Below the pieces are notes generated by a model. It was given only the letters and a program-made list of their open reading frames with translations. It did not search any database and was not told the DNA's origin. Shown here one piece after another: positions 1-6,341 of a DNA stretch of 6,471 nucleotides. The DNA is taken from positions 1-6,471 of the forward strand of contig JALUTJ010000044.1 of assembly GCA_027057985.1 (NCBI GenBank). The letters are read 5' to 3'. Both the position numbers and the translations under genes were made by a program. The DNA comes from Chromatiales bacterium. Its GTDB lineage: Bacteria; Pseudomonadota; Gammaproteobacteria; UBA6429; Thiohalophilaceae. The stretch's first letter is position 1. Every line of letters begins with the position of its first letter.

Positions 1-720
1 CCCTTCGATACCATCTGCAAATGCCGCCAGGATACGATCGATATTATTTTTAATTTCCTGCTGCGCATTGTCTTCATCACCCAGGTGCTGTCGAATGGCA
101 CCGCAGCATCCTGACAGAGAAACCAGTTCGATACCCAGCCGGTTGAGTACCTGCCTGCTGACAAGATTGATTTCCGGTGCTAATGCCGGTTGTACGCAAC
201 CCTCAAGAATGAGCATTTTACGTTTTTGTTCCGGCAGCGTGGGCTGTTTTACTGTCTGAGATACTGGCAGCTGTTTTTTGATGTTTTTCGGTAGTACAGG
301 TTTGAAAAACGAAGCCAGTTTGATCAGGTAAGCAAAGCGTTTACTATCGGGCAGAAAGGTCAGTAACAGTTTTCGCAGTAACCGCTGTTTTACAGGACGA
401 CGGATTCGTTTACTGGCTTCATGTTTGCCAATCTCGAGTAACTGTACGTATTCCACTCCCGAGGGACAGGTAGTTTCGCAGGCGCGACAGGTCAAACAAC
501 GATCAAGATGACTGAGTGTTTCCTGCGAGACTGTCTGTCCTTCCAGCATTTGCTTGATCAGGTAAATACGACCACGTGGGCTATCGAGCTCATCACCGAG
601 TAGCTGGTAGGTGGGACAGGTGGCGGTGCAGAAGCCACAGTGGACACAGCTTCGCAGTATGCTGTCGGCACGTTTACCTGCTGCGGTATCGAGGAATTGT
701 TTATTGAGCCGTGTCTGCAT
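1..720 (-). CDS. glcF: Glycolate oxidase iron-sulfur subunit GlcF (3' part missing, runs off the left edge)
   Basis: Encodes the electron-transfer subunit of the GlcDEF glycolate dehydrogenase, which passes electrons from the flavin subunits towards the respiratory chain at the inner membrane. The frame is open for 240 codons from an ATG at 718-720 to position 1; the E. coli protein has about 407 residues, so roughly 40 percent is outside the window. Two 4Fe-4S ferredoxin-type motifs are visible: C25-x2-C28-x2-C31-x3-C35-P and C75-x2-C78-x2-C81-x3-C85-P. Further on come GCVQP (174-178) and the first GCCGA cysteine-rich motif (204-208), which belongs to the CCG-domain half shared with heterodisulfide-reductase-type proteins; the second CCG motif would lie beyond the edge. 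The start is two bases after the glcE stop (TAG-GT-ATG), so translation is probably coupled. Identification rests on remembered similarity to E. coli GlcF over the whole visible length. Confidence 0.96.
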   Translation of the reverse strand, partial: MQTRLNKQFLDTAAGKRADSILRSCVHCGFCTATCPTYQLLGDELDSPRGRIYLIKQMLEGQTVSQETLSHLDRCLTCRACETTCPSGVEYVQLLEIGKHEASKRIRRPVKQRLLRKLLLTFLPDSKRFAYLIKLASFFKPVLPKNIKKQLPVSQTVKQPTLPEQKRKMLILEGCVQPALAPEINLVSRQVLNRLGIELVSLSGCCGAIRQHLGDEDNAQQEIKNNIDRILAAFADGIEG

Positions 721-722
721 AC

Positions 723-1805
723 CTAGAGCCAGCTATAAAGTCGTCCGTAGTTAAAAATGCCCTGAGGATCAAAGCGCATTTTCAACTGCAGATGAAGTTG
801 TTTAATACCGGGTTGCAGTTCACTAAAACGTTCTTCTCCCGGGTAATGATTTACGGGATCACGGAACAGGGTGGCATGGCCATGGAACTGCTGTGCCTGT
901 GCCCGTATTTCATCGGCCGCTCTTTCTGAATGTAGCCAGTACTGTGCCCCGGCCCAGTCAACGAGATGGGGCTCATCGATCACCGGTTCTGCGGTAAAAG
1001 GCAGCGATAAGCGCCATAAGGGTTTGTCGGTCTGGAAAAAAGGATGTTGCTGGTTATTGATCTGTTGCCAGAAGTTATCCGCATGTATCAGGGTTTCTCC
1101 AGCCAGCGTCTTTTCTGCTGCTGCAACGGCACTGCCGGCTCCACTAAGCCGGATATAGAGTTTTTCATTTTCATACAGCATGGCCGAGACAGGCAGGGTT
1201 CCCTGGTTCAACTGCTGCATTTTTTTCAGTGCCTGTTGCCTGTCGCAGGCCAGCACCTGCGTGCTTTCTGTCTGGGGCAGGGGTAAGACCTTGACCGATA
1301 CTTCGAGTAGCAGGCCGAGGGTACCCATTGCCGCGGCCATCAGGCGCGAGACATCATAGCCGGCTACGTTTTTCATGACCTGCCCGCCAAACTGCATGAT
1401 CTCACCCTTGCCATTGATAATGCGGCAGCCGAGCACAAAGTCACGCACTGCACCGCTAAAGGGACGGCGACTACCGGATAACCCGGCCGCAATGGCACCA
1501 CCAAAGGTGGTATGTTCGGCAAAGTGGGGCGGCTCGAAAGGGAGCATCTGCCCGTTTTCTGCCAGCAGGGCTTCAATTTCAGCCAGTGGCGTACCGGCGC
1601 GGGCCGTCAGTACCAGTTCACTCGGTTCATAACTGGTAATTCCCTGGTGGATACGGGTTTCAATCACGGCGGTATTATGCTGTTTAACCGGGTTACCATA
1701 AAAGGCCTTGCTGTTGCCGCCAATAATACTCAGCATCTGCCTGTCACTGGCGGCGGCACGGATACGATCCTGAAGTTCCTGGGTGCGGTTGACGTTCTCG
1801 ATCAT
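723..1805 (-). CDS. glcE: Glycolate oxidase FAD-binding subunit GlcE
   Basis: Second flavoprotein-like subunit of glycolate dehydrogenase, working with GlcD and GlcF in glycolate-to-glyoxylate oxidation. The protein has 360 residues, close to E. coli GlcE (about 350). The N-terminal half is a PCMH-type FAD-binding domain: SIIGGNSKAFYG (26-37), the LTARAGTPLAEIE segment (66-78), the FGGAIAAGLSGSRRPFSGAVRD stretch (101-122) and MKNVAGYDVSRL (144-155), all typical of GlcE. The C-terminus carries LKMRFDPQGIFNYGR (341-355), the usual closing motif of the family. The frame stays open for 59 codons further upstream, but that part overlaps the 3' end of glcD in another frame and resembles nothing in GlcE. 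I chose the ATG at 1803-1805, giving MIENVNRTQEL, one base after the glcD stop (TAA-T-ATG), with a weak GGAACG about 10 bases upstream. Confidence 0.96.
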   Translation of the reverse strand: MIENVNRTQELQDRIRAAASDRQMLSIIGGNSKAFYGNPVKQHNTAVIETRIHQGITSYEPSELVLTARAGTPLAEIEALLAENGQMLPFEPPHFAEHTTFGGAIAAGLSGSRRPFSGAVRDFVLGCRIINGKGEIMQFGGQVMKNVAGYDVSRLMAAAMGTLGLLLEVSVKVLPLPQTESTQVLACDRQQALKKMQQLNQGTLPVSAMLYENEKLYIRLSGAGSAVAAAEKTLAGETLIHADNFWQQINNQQHPFFQTDKPLWRLSLPFTAEPVIDEPHLVDWAGAQYWLHSERAADEIRAQAQQFHGHATLFRDPVNHYPGEERFSELQPGIKQLHLQLKMRFDPQGIFNYGRLYSWL

Positions 1806-1806
1806 A

Positions 1807-3279
1807 TTAAAAACGTTCCAGCCCGGGGTGAGATAAGAGGCCATCGTGCACATGCATGCCACCCAGCTCAGCACAACGGTGCAGGGTGGGCACGGCCTTG
1901 CCGGGGTTAAGTAACTCGGAAGGATCAAATGAGTGCTTGATGTCATGGAACAGTTGCAATTCAGGTGAGGCAAACTGTACACACATCTGGTCTATCTTTT
2001 CCCGGCCGACACCATGTTCTCCGGTAATGGTGCCACCGGCCTTAACACAAAGTTCCAGTATCTTACCGCCAAACTCCTCGGTCTGATCGAGTTCTCCGGG
2101 ATTATTTGCATCGTACAGGATCAACGGGTGCAGGTTGCCATCACCGGCATGAAAGACATTGGCCACGGCAAGCCCGTACTCCTGTGATAACTCGCTGATT
2201 TTTTTCAATACCATGGCAAGCTGGTGACGTGGAATGGTGCCATCCATGCAGTAGTAATCCGGTGAGATACGACCCACTGCAGGAAAAGCAGCCTTGCGGC
2301 CCTGCCAGATTTTCAGTCGATCGGCTTCATTTTCAGAAGTACGCAGGCTGGTCGCTCCCTTATCTTTCAATAACTGTTGCACCTGTTTGATTTGATCTTC
2401 CACTTCCTCGGAAGTGCCATCGAGTTCACATAAAAGGATAGCCTCGGCATCCAGCGGGTAGCCAGCATGGGCATAGTCCTCGGCAGCCTTAATCGCAAGC
2501 CTGTCCATCATTTCCAGTCCAGCAGGAATAATGCCTTCGGCAATGATCGCGGCCACTGCATTACCGGCTTTTTCTATATTGTCAAAAGCGGCAAGAATAA
2601 CGCGGGCCAGTGGTGGTTTGGGTAACAGTCGGACCGTAATTTCAACAATCACCCCCAGCATGCCTTCCGAGCCGGTCATCAGCGCAAGCAGATCATAGCC
2701 CGGCGCATCGAGTGCCTGGCTACCAATCGTGAGCACTTGACCATCGATGGTAATAATCTTGAGTTCGAGGATATTGTGCACGGTAAGACCGTATTTCAGG
2801 CAATGCACGCCACCGGCATTTTCTGCCACGTTGCCACCAATGGTACAGGCAATCTGAGAAGACGGATCCGGGGCATAGTAAAGATTATATTCAGCCGCGG
2901 CTTCAGAGATCGCAAGGTTACGTACACCGGGTTCCACCACGGCGCTGCGGTTGGCAGGATCGATATGTCGGATACGATTGAATTTTGCCAGGCTTAATAA
3001 CACGCCATTGGCCAGCGGCAGAGCGCCACCGGAAAGGCCGGTACCGGCACCACGGGCAACTACTGGAACCCCTTCATGATTACAAAGAATAAGAATAGCC
3101 TGAACCTGCTCAATCGTTTCGGGTAACAGCACCAGCCAGGGACGTTGCTGGTAGGCTGTCAGGCCATCACTTTCATAGGGACGGGTCTGCTCCTCGGTTT
3201 CAAGAACAGCCTCTGCCGGCAGTAGTTGTTTTAACTGCTGGTATAGCTGTTGCCTGTCATGTTTGGTAGCGGTGGTCAT
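1807..3279 (-). CDS. glcD: Glycolate oxidase catalytic FAD subunit GlcD
   Basis: FAD-linked subunit of glycolate dehydrogenase, of the D-lactate/glycolate oxidase (FAD_binding_4 plus FAD-oxidase C) family; oxidises glycolate (and D-lactate in some members) to the 2-oxo acid. It has 490 residues against 499 in E. coli. Flavin-binding motifs are visible at VVARGAGTGLSGGALPL (73-89), DPSSQIACTIGGNVAENAGG (138-157) and GYDLLALMTGSEGMLG (194-209). The substrate domain shows RKAAFPAVGRISPDYYCMD (328-346), FHAGDGNLHPL (376-386) and the GEHGVGREK motif (420-428). The C-terminus LHRCAELGGMHVHDG (466-480) is the GlcD signature ending. It is the first gene of a D-E-F operon and faces hslR across 34 bases. 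I see no clear Shine-Dalgarno sequence before the ATG at 3277-3279, but the N-terminus aligns with E. coli GlcD a few residues short, so the start is reasonable. Confidence 0.97.
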   Translation of the reverse strand: MTTATKHDRQQLYQQLKQLLPAEAVLETEEQTRPYESDGLTAYQQRPWLVLLPETIEQVQAILILCNHEGVPVVARGAGTGLSGGALPLANGVLLSLAKFNRIRHIDPANRSAVVEPGVRNLAISEAAAEYNLYYAPDPSSQIACTIGGNVAENAGGVHCLKYGLTVHNILELKIITIDGQVLTIGSQALDAPGYDLLALMTGSEGMLGVIVEITVRLLPKPPLARVILAAFDNIEKAGNAVAAIIAEGIIPAGLEMMDRLAIKAAEDYAHAGYPLDAEAILLCELDGTSEEVEDQIKQVQQLLKDKGATSLRTSENEADRLKIWQGRKAAFPAVGRISPDYYCMDGTIPRHQLAMVLKKISELSQEYGLAVANVFHAGDGNLHPLILYDANNPGELDQTEEFGGKILELCVKAGGTITGEHGVGREKIDQMCVQFASPELQLFHDIKHSFDPSELLNPGKAVPTLHRCAELGGMHVHDGLLSHPGLERF

Positions 3280-3313
3280 ACCGGGATCATACCGAATCTG
3301 TTACTATTTTTAT
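3280..3313. promoter_or_regulatory. Short divergent intergenic region between glcD and hslR
   Basis: Only 34 bases separate the two divergent start codons. On the minus strand a TATGAT hexamer (positions 3291-3286) resembles a -10 box for glcD but has no convincing -35 partner at 16-18 bases and lies within 12 bases of the ATG. On the plus strand TACTAT (3302-3307) lies 6 bases before the hslR ATG, too near for a normal leader. Neither gene has a recognisable Shine-Dalgarno sequence here. At least one promoter must therefore overlap the 5' coding part of the opposite gene, or one of the two transcripts is nearly leaderless. The promoter positions are inference. Confidence 0.3.
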
Positions 3314-3727
3314 ATGAAACAAAAACATACAACGGATAAGGAAAAGGTCCGGCTCGATAAATGGTTATGGGCGGCACGTTTTTATAAAAACCGTCAGCTT
3401 GCCGCCGAGGCCATTAACGGCGGGCATGTTCACCTTAATGGTCAACGGGTAAAACCGGCGCGTACCCTGCAAGCGGGTGATGAATTGCGGATTTATAAAA
3501 GCCCGTTTACTTTCGAGATTATCGTTAATGAATTGAGTACACGGCGTGGCCCGGCAAAGGTGGCACAGCAACTTTATACCGAGCACGCCGAGAGTATCGA
3601 AAAACGTGAAGCCCTGGCCGAACAGCGCAAGTTGCAGGCCGCACAACGACCACATACCACACATCGACCGGATAAACGCGATCGTCGGCGTATTATTCGC
3701 TTTAAAAATATTAACCGGGAAAACTAA
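3314..3727 (+). CDS. hslR: S4-domain heat-shock RNA-binding protein HslR (Hsp15)
   Basis: Hsp15-type protein of 137 residues (E. coli HslR has 133). Known members bind stalled 50S ribosomal subunits that still carry a nascent chain and help recycle them after heat stress. The S4 RNA-binding domain spans about residues 12-70: [19 protein letters not shown] (12-30), the [15 protein letters not shown] loop (36-50) and LQAGDELRI (52-60). The [14 protein letters not shown] segment (77-90) and the basic tail [15 protein letters not shown] (117-131) are both characteristic of HslR. A longer reading from a TTG at 3263 is open, but those 17 residues would come from DNA inside glcD and look unlike the family, so I chose the ATG at 3314-3316. 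No Shine-Dalgarno sequence is visible before it. The stop overlaps the start of the Nudix gene by one base. Confidence 0.95.
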   Translation: MKQKHTTDKEKVRLDKWLWAARFYKNRQLAAEAINGGHVHLNGQRVKPARTLQAGDELRIYKSPFTFEIIVNELSTRRGPAKVAQQLYTEHAESIEKREALAEQRKLQAAQRPHTTHRPDKRDRRRIIRFKNINREN

Positions 3728-4170
3728 TGAATAATTTTCGTCCTGTTACGCCGCAGATTGCTGCAGATATTATTATCGAGTTGAAAGATAAACCGGGTCG
3801 CCCCATTATCCTGATCGAAAGGAAGAATCCCCCCTATGGCTGGGCATTGCCCGGTGGTTTTGTTGATGTCGGTGAGCGCATCGAAACCGCGGCCATTCGC
3901 GAGGCAAAAGAAGAAGTCTGCCTCGATGTGACCTTGCTGGCCCTGTTGGGACTGTATTCGGATCCGGCACGGGATACTCGTGGCCATACCGTGAGTGCCG
4001 TGTACGTGGCAGAAGCCAGTGGTGAGCCGCAAGCAGCGGACGATGCGAAGAATCTGGCCATTTTCAGCCTCGATGACCTGCCCGATACACTGGCCTTCGA
4101 TCATGCCCAGATTCTTGAGGATTACCGCAATTTTCGTGAAAAAGGGCAGCTTGCCCCGCTTAGAATGTAA
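3727..4170 (+). CDS. Nudix hydrolase, ADP-ribose-pyrophosphatase-like
   Basis: Soluble hydrolase of 147 residues that should cleave a nucleoside diphosphate linked to another moiety, using divalent metal. The Nudix box is clear: G44-x5-E50-x7-R58-E59-A-K-E62-E63-V-C65-L66. All metal-binding glutamates are present; the usual glycine near the end of the box is cysteine (C65). The segment [17 protein letters not shown] (77-93) matches the SDPxRDxRxH pattern often found in ADP-ribose or related Nudix pyrophosphatases, which is the basis of the substrate guess. The N-terminal part ([33 protein letters not shown]) is the normal beta-strand entry to the fold. The start overlaps the hslR stop as TAATG, with GGGA at 3717-3720 as a plausible ribosome binding site, so the two genes are co-transcribed. 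The true substrate cannot be told from the sequence. Confidence 0.92.
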   Translation: MNNFRPVTPQIAADIIIELKDKPGRPIILIERKNPPYGWALPGGFVDVGERIETAAIREAKEEVCLDVTLLALLGLYSDPARDTRGHTVSAVYVAEASGEPQAADDAKNLAIFSLDDLPDTLAFDHAQILEDYRNFREKGQLAPLRM

Positions 4171-4217
4171 AAAAATGGATAAATTTTCGACAAAAAAGGC
4201 TATAGTGCCCTTGTAAA

Positions 4218-4253
4218 GTCGTTTTTAAACCCCAGATAACTTATAATATAAGT
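4218..4253 (+). promoter_or_regulatory. Putative promoter of the thioredoxin-like gene, with inverted repeat over the -10
   Basis: The 126-base gap between the Nudix gene and the thioredoxin-like gene is A+T-rich. It contains an exact TATAAT at 4242-4247. The best -35 at an allowed distance is GTCGTT (4218-4223, 18-base spacer), which is poor. The TATAAT lies inside a perfect inverted repeat with 6-base arms, ACTTAT-AAT-ATAAGT (4239-4253), which could be an operator or chance in A+T-rich DNA. A second -10-like TATAGT (4201-4206) also lacks a -35. Confidence 0.4.
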
Positions 4254-4286
4254 ATTTTCTAATATACATTCTACCCCAACAGCGGC

Positions 4287-4291
4287 GGAGG
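4287..4291 (+). promoter_or_regulatory. Strong ribosome binding site of the thioredoxin-like gene
   Basis: GGAGG lies five bases before the ATG at 4297. It is the only near-consensus Shine-Dalgarno sequence in front of any gene in this window and fixes the start of the thioredoxin-like protein, suggesting that this gene is well translated. Confidence 0.8.
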
Positions 4292-4296
4292 CACTC

Positions 4297-4671
4297 ATGG
4301 CGACAGTAGATTTAAACAGCAGTAACTTTAAAGAAACAATTGATAATAATGACTTTGTCATTCTGGATTTCTGGGCGCCATGGTGCGGACCCTGTAAGCA
4401 GTTTGGTCCGGTCTTTAGCGAAGTTTCAGAAAAACATCCTGATATCGTCTTTGCGAAAATCAACACCGAAGAAGAACAGGAAATTGCCGGTATGATGAAC
4501 ATCCGTTCTATTCCGACCCTGATGATTCTGCGTGACCAGGTTGTTCTTTATTCAGAAGCCGGTGCTTTACCTGCAGCAGCCTTCGAAGAAATCATTGAAA
4601 AGGCAAAAGCCCTGGATATGGCTGAAGTACACAAGCAAATTGCTGAAGAGCAGGCCAAGCAATCAGCGTAA
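4297..4671 (+). CDS. Thioredoxin-family protein with WCGPC active site
   Basis: Thioredoxin-fold protein of 124 residues, expected to reduce disulfides in the cytoplasm; there is no signal peptide. The active site is WAPWCGPCKQF (26-36, redox cysteines C30 and C33), preceded by FVILDFW (20-26) with the conserved buried Asp24. The cis-proline loop is RSIPTLMIL (70-78, P73). The core ends around residue 107. The last 17 or so residues, rich in Glu, Lys, Ala and Gln, extend beyond the usual 105-110 residue length and are probably helical. The weaker match around KQFGPVFSEVSEKH compared with E. coli TrxA (KMIAPILDEIA) suggests a secondary thioredoxin rather than the housekeeping one, so I give no symbol. 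It has its own strong ribosome binding site and probably its own promoter, and is followed by an intrinsic terminator at 4788. Confidence 0.93.
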   Translation: MATVDLNSSNFKETIDNNDFVILDFWAPWCGPCKQFGPVFSEVSEKHPDIVFAKINTEEEQEIAGMMNIRSIPTLMILRDQVVLYSEAGALPAAAFEEIIEKAKALDMAEVHKQIAEEQAKQSA

Positions 4672-4679
4672 ACAGAACG

Positions 4680-4783
4680 CTTTATCCCCACAACTAGCTT
4701 CTCCCTCAGGGAGACGACGCCAGGGATGGCGAAGGTAGATCGAAGCAGGATGCCAGAGCCGAAGGCAGGGATGAGGGGTAAAG
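4680..4783. repeat. Hairpin-rich non-coding element, repeat-like
   Basis: This non-coding stretch is unusually structured. Outer arms CTTTATCCCC (4680-4689) and GGGGTAAAG (4775-4783) are complementary apart from one bulged T. Between them lie three small inverted repeats: CTCCC-TCA-GGGAG (4701-4713), CGCC-AGGGAT-GGCG (4718-4731) and GCC-GAA-GGC (4758-4766). The words CAGGGATG or CAGGATG occur at 4721, 4746 and 4766, and CGAAG occurs at 4730, 4741 and 4760. The layout resembles the short palindromic intergenic repeats that many gammaproteobacteria carry in multiple copies. Only one copy is present here, so calling it a dispersed repeat is inference; it could equally be a structured 3' untranslated region of the thioredoxin-like mRNA. 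Confidence 0.45.
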
Positions 4784-4787
4784 AAAG

Positions 4788-4821
4788 AAAACCCGGTGAC
4801 TTTAATGCCACCGGGTTTTTT
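4788..4821 (+). terminator. Intrinsic terminator, probably bidirectional
   Basis: A perfect 11-base stem, AAAACCCGGTG (4788-4798) with CACCGGGTTTT (4809-4819), encloses a 10-base loop and runs into six T residues (4816-4821). It ends the thioredoxin-like transcript. On the minus strand the same hairpin is followed by a T-rich stretch (complement of the A-rich 4781-4791), so it can also stop transcription from the convergent gene whose stop is at 4879. Confidence 0.88.
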
Positions 4822-4878
4822 ATTGCTGGCAATTATGCCATCAGGCTATAAAACTAAATACGCCTTGTTAAATTATTT

Positions 4879-5529
4879 TTAGACAAGCAGCGCACTGGAA
4901 TGGTTGGCAGATTCAATAATTTTAACGCTATCCCGGATTCGTGCCATATCATTGAGTGCCTGTTCATAATATTTTTTGCCCCATGTTTTATCATGCTTGC
5001 CAAAACCCATTTCAAATCTGAAGTGCAAAAAATGCCGGTTGCTCAGTGGCAGGTAGTAATGGTAGCGGTCACTATCCATATTGTCCTTGGCCGGCCATAG
5101 AAAATAGAGAAATTTACGGCCATTGATTTCGATATTCTGGTAATCTTTTGGTGGTGTTTTGCCCCATTTATTATTTTCTGGATATCTTTCATTTAAACGA
5201 TTACGCAATATCTCCTCAATCTCTTCCAGGGTTCCACAGGGAGTTCCCACAGGCTGCTTTTTAATGTGCATATGAAATGATAAAAAACCAATATTATCAC
5301 CTGTATTTTTCCAGATAGGCCATTTGTAATCCCATAATAGATGAGTGATCTTTATGATATCATCATCATAGATTTCAGAATCAAAGAGATCTATATCTCC
5401 AAGTATATTGGAATGAGGCAGATCTCGCGCCAGGTTTCCCGGCAGACCCAGCTGCAAAATTCGATCATTGATATGAATACGGTATTTGCGCAGTCGCCGA
5501 CCCGCTCCAGTTTTTAAAAATAACCCCAT
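4879..5529 (-). CDS. Protein of unknown family; candidate immunity protein for the upstream lipase-like protein
   Basis: I do not recognise this 216-residue protein. It has no signal peptide, no evident membrane segment and no catalytic motif. It is rich in aromatic and charged residues, with the notable segments HLLWDYKWPIWKNTGDNIGF (63-82), FLYFLWPAKDNMDSDRYHYY (140-159) and NRHFLHFRFEMGFGKHDKTW (164-183), which suggest a soluble, mostly beta-stranded fold ending in a helix (about 186-208). Its ATG overlaps the stop of the lipase-like gene as TAATG, and there is no good ribosome binding site, so it is probably translated by coupling. Part of the gene is markedly A+T-rich: the 120 bases at 5281-5400 have about 30 percent G+C by hand count, against about 60 percent in the neighbouring lipase 3' end (5581-5700). 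The position and composition fit an immunity gene paired with a toxin. That role is inference; it could also be an accessory protein or unrelated. Confidence 0.75.
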   Translation of the reverse strand: MGLFLKTGAGRRLRKYRIHINDRILQLGLPGNLARDLPHSNILGDIDLFDSEIYDDDIIKITHLLWDYKWPIWKNTGDNIGFLSFHMHIKKQPVGTPCGTLEEIEEILRNRLNERYPENNKWGKTPPKDYQNIEINGRKFLYFLWPAKDNMDSDRYHYYLPLSNRHFLHFRFEMGFGKHDKTWGKKYYEQALNDMARIRDSVKIIESANHSSALLV

Positions 5530-6341
5530 TAGTTTTTTGCTCGCTTAAAATTCCAGAATTTCCAGTCCCGCCATAGCCCCGTTCCCGTATAGGGCAGGGT
5601 ATGGGGGCTTAAATGGGAGGGTCCCCAGAGCACCAGGGGCAGGGCCACCACACAGGCGGCGATTCGCACCGGATTTCGGGTATTTTTCCCCACCACCATG
5701 GGCACAATATCATTGGGATTATTATTATACCCCAGCACCTTTATCCCGGCTTTTTGCATAATCATTTCGGTTTGCGCAATATTATTGGCCCCACCATTAA
5801 ACTGAATGGACTGACTATCCAGCGGTGTTCCATAGGCCTGATTATGGTGCTCCACCGCGGACTTGATAATCAGCCCGCCCTGGCTATGGGCCACCCATTT
5901 GACTTCCTGCCCGGTTTCATGGGTATTGCGCAGAATCTGGGATAAATGGGCCGCCACTTTGGTGGGGCCGCCCTTGCGGTCAATGGCCGACTCAAAGGTA
6001 TCATCCATCCCGCCCTGGGAGGGATTATGGAACAGGGTAAAATGTTCAACTAGCCCGTCTTGTCTAAACGCATATTGCAAATGAACAATCATCAATCGGG
6101 TTGCCCTATCAAGGGTATTTGACTGCCCATTTACCGCAGCATAAGATGTTTTTATGGTACTAGACTTAGTACGTTTTTGTTCGATTTTGCCTCCGTCAAC
6201 CCTGATTTCATACAACCCCATTTTTTCATTCCGCTCATCTTTAAGATCAGCCCGAATTGCCACCACCGTGACCTCACCGCTATTGATCAGATACTGAATA
6301 ATAAACCCGGCGCTATCGATATTCAGGGATAAATTCCCCAC
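5529..6341 (-). CDS. Alpha/beta-hydrolase (lipase/esterase-like), possibly the toxin domain of an effector
   Basis: A 270-residue protein with the mark of a serine lipase or esterase: the nucleophile elbow VKWVAHSQGGL (147-157), with Ser153 and alanine in place of the first glycine of GxSxG. A likely catalytic aspartate is D211 in NNNPNDIVPMV (206-216), and the likely histidine is H247 (SPHTLPY) or H243, giving the correct Ser-Asp-His order. Before the elbow, NPSQGGMDDTFESAIDRKGG (106-125) leads into the helix that precedes the nucleophile strand. A hydrophobic stretch at about 226-239 (RIAACVVALPLVLW) is too short to call a membrane helix. No signal peptide is present. The start is a GTG directly after an in-frame TAG, without a clear Shine-Dalgarno sequence; an internal ATG at residue 41 is an alternative. 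The 3' end overlaps the next gene by one base. Comparable lipase domains occur in type VI and other polymorphic toxins, but no delivery domain is visible here. Hydrolase fold: fairly sure; toxin role: inference. Confidence 0.8.
   Translation of the reverse strand: MGNLSLNIDSAGFIIQYLINSGEVTVVAIRADLKDERNEKMGLYEIRVDGGKIEQKRTKSSTIKTSYAAVNGQSNTLDRATRLMIVHLQYAFRQDGLVEHFTLFHNPSQGGMDDTFESAIDRKGGPTKVAAHLSQILRNTHETGQEVKWVAHSQGGLIIKSAVEHHNQAYGTPLDSQSIQFNGGANNIAQTEMIMQKAGIKVLGYNNNPNDIVPMVVGKNTRNPVRIAACVVALPLVLWGPSHLSPHTLPYTGTGLWRDWKFWNFKRAKN

Noticed and set aside
68..259. Plus-strand open frame of 63 codons opposite glcF
   Set aside because: The opposite strand is clearly glcF, with conserved cysteine motifs through this region; the plus-strand frame is a shadow.
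1806..1982. 59-codon upstream extension of glcE in the same frame
   Set aside because: It overlaps the conserved GlcD C-terminus, is proline/cysteine-rich and unlike GlcE. The ATG at 1805, one base after the glcD stop, gives the normal family length.
3263..3313. TTG-initiated N-terminal extension of hslR
   Set aside because: Its 17 residues derive from DNA within glcD and do not resemble HslR; the ATG at 3314 matches the family length.
3724..4104. Minus-strand open frame of 126 codons opposite the Nudix gene
   Set aside because: It is a shadow of the Nudix coding frame with no family features.
4144..4156. Hairpin GGGCA-GCT-TGCCC followed on the minus strand by a T run, terminator-like
   Set aside because: It lies inside the end of the Nudix coding sequence, has only a five-base stem, and no minus-strand gene reads into it. 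On the plus strand there is no T run after it.
5613..6084. Plus-strand open frames opposite the hydrolase gene
   Set aside because: The products are His/Gly/Ile-rich without family features, while the minus strand carries the AHSQGG elbow; these are shadows.
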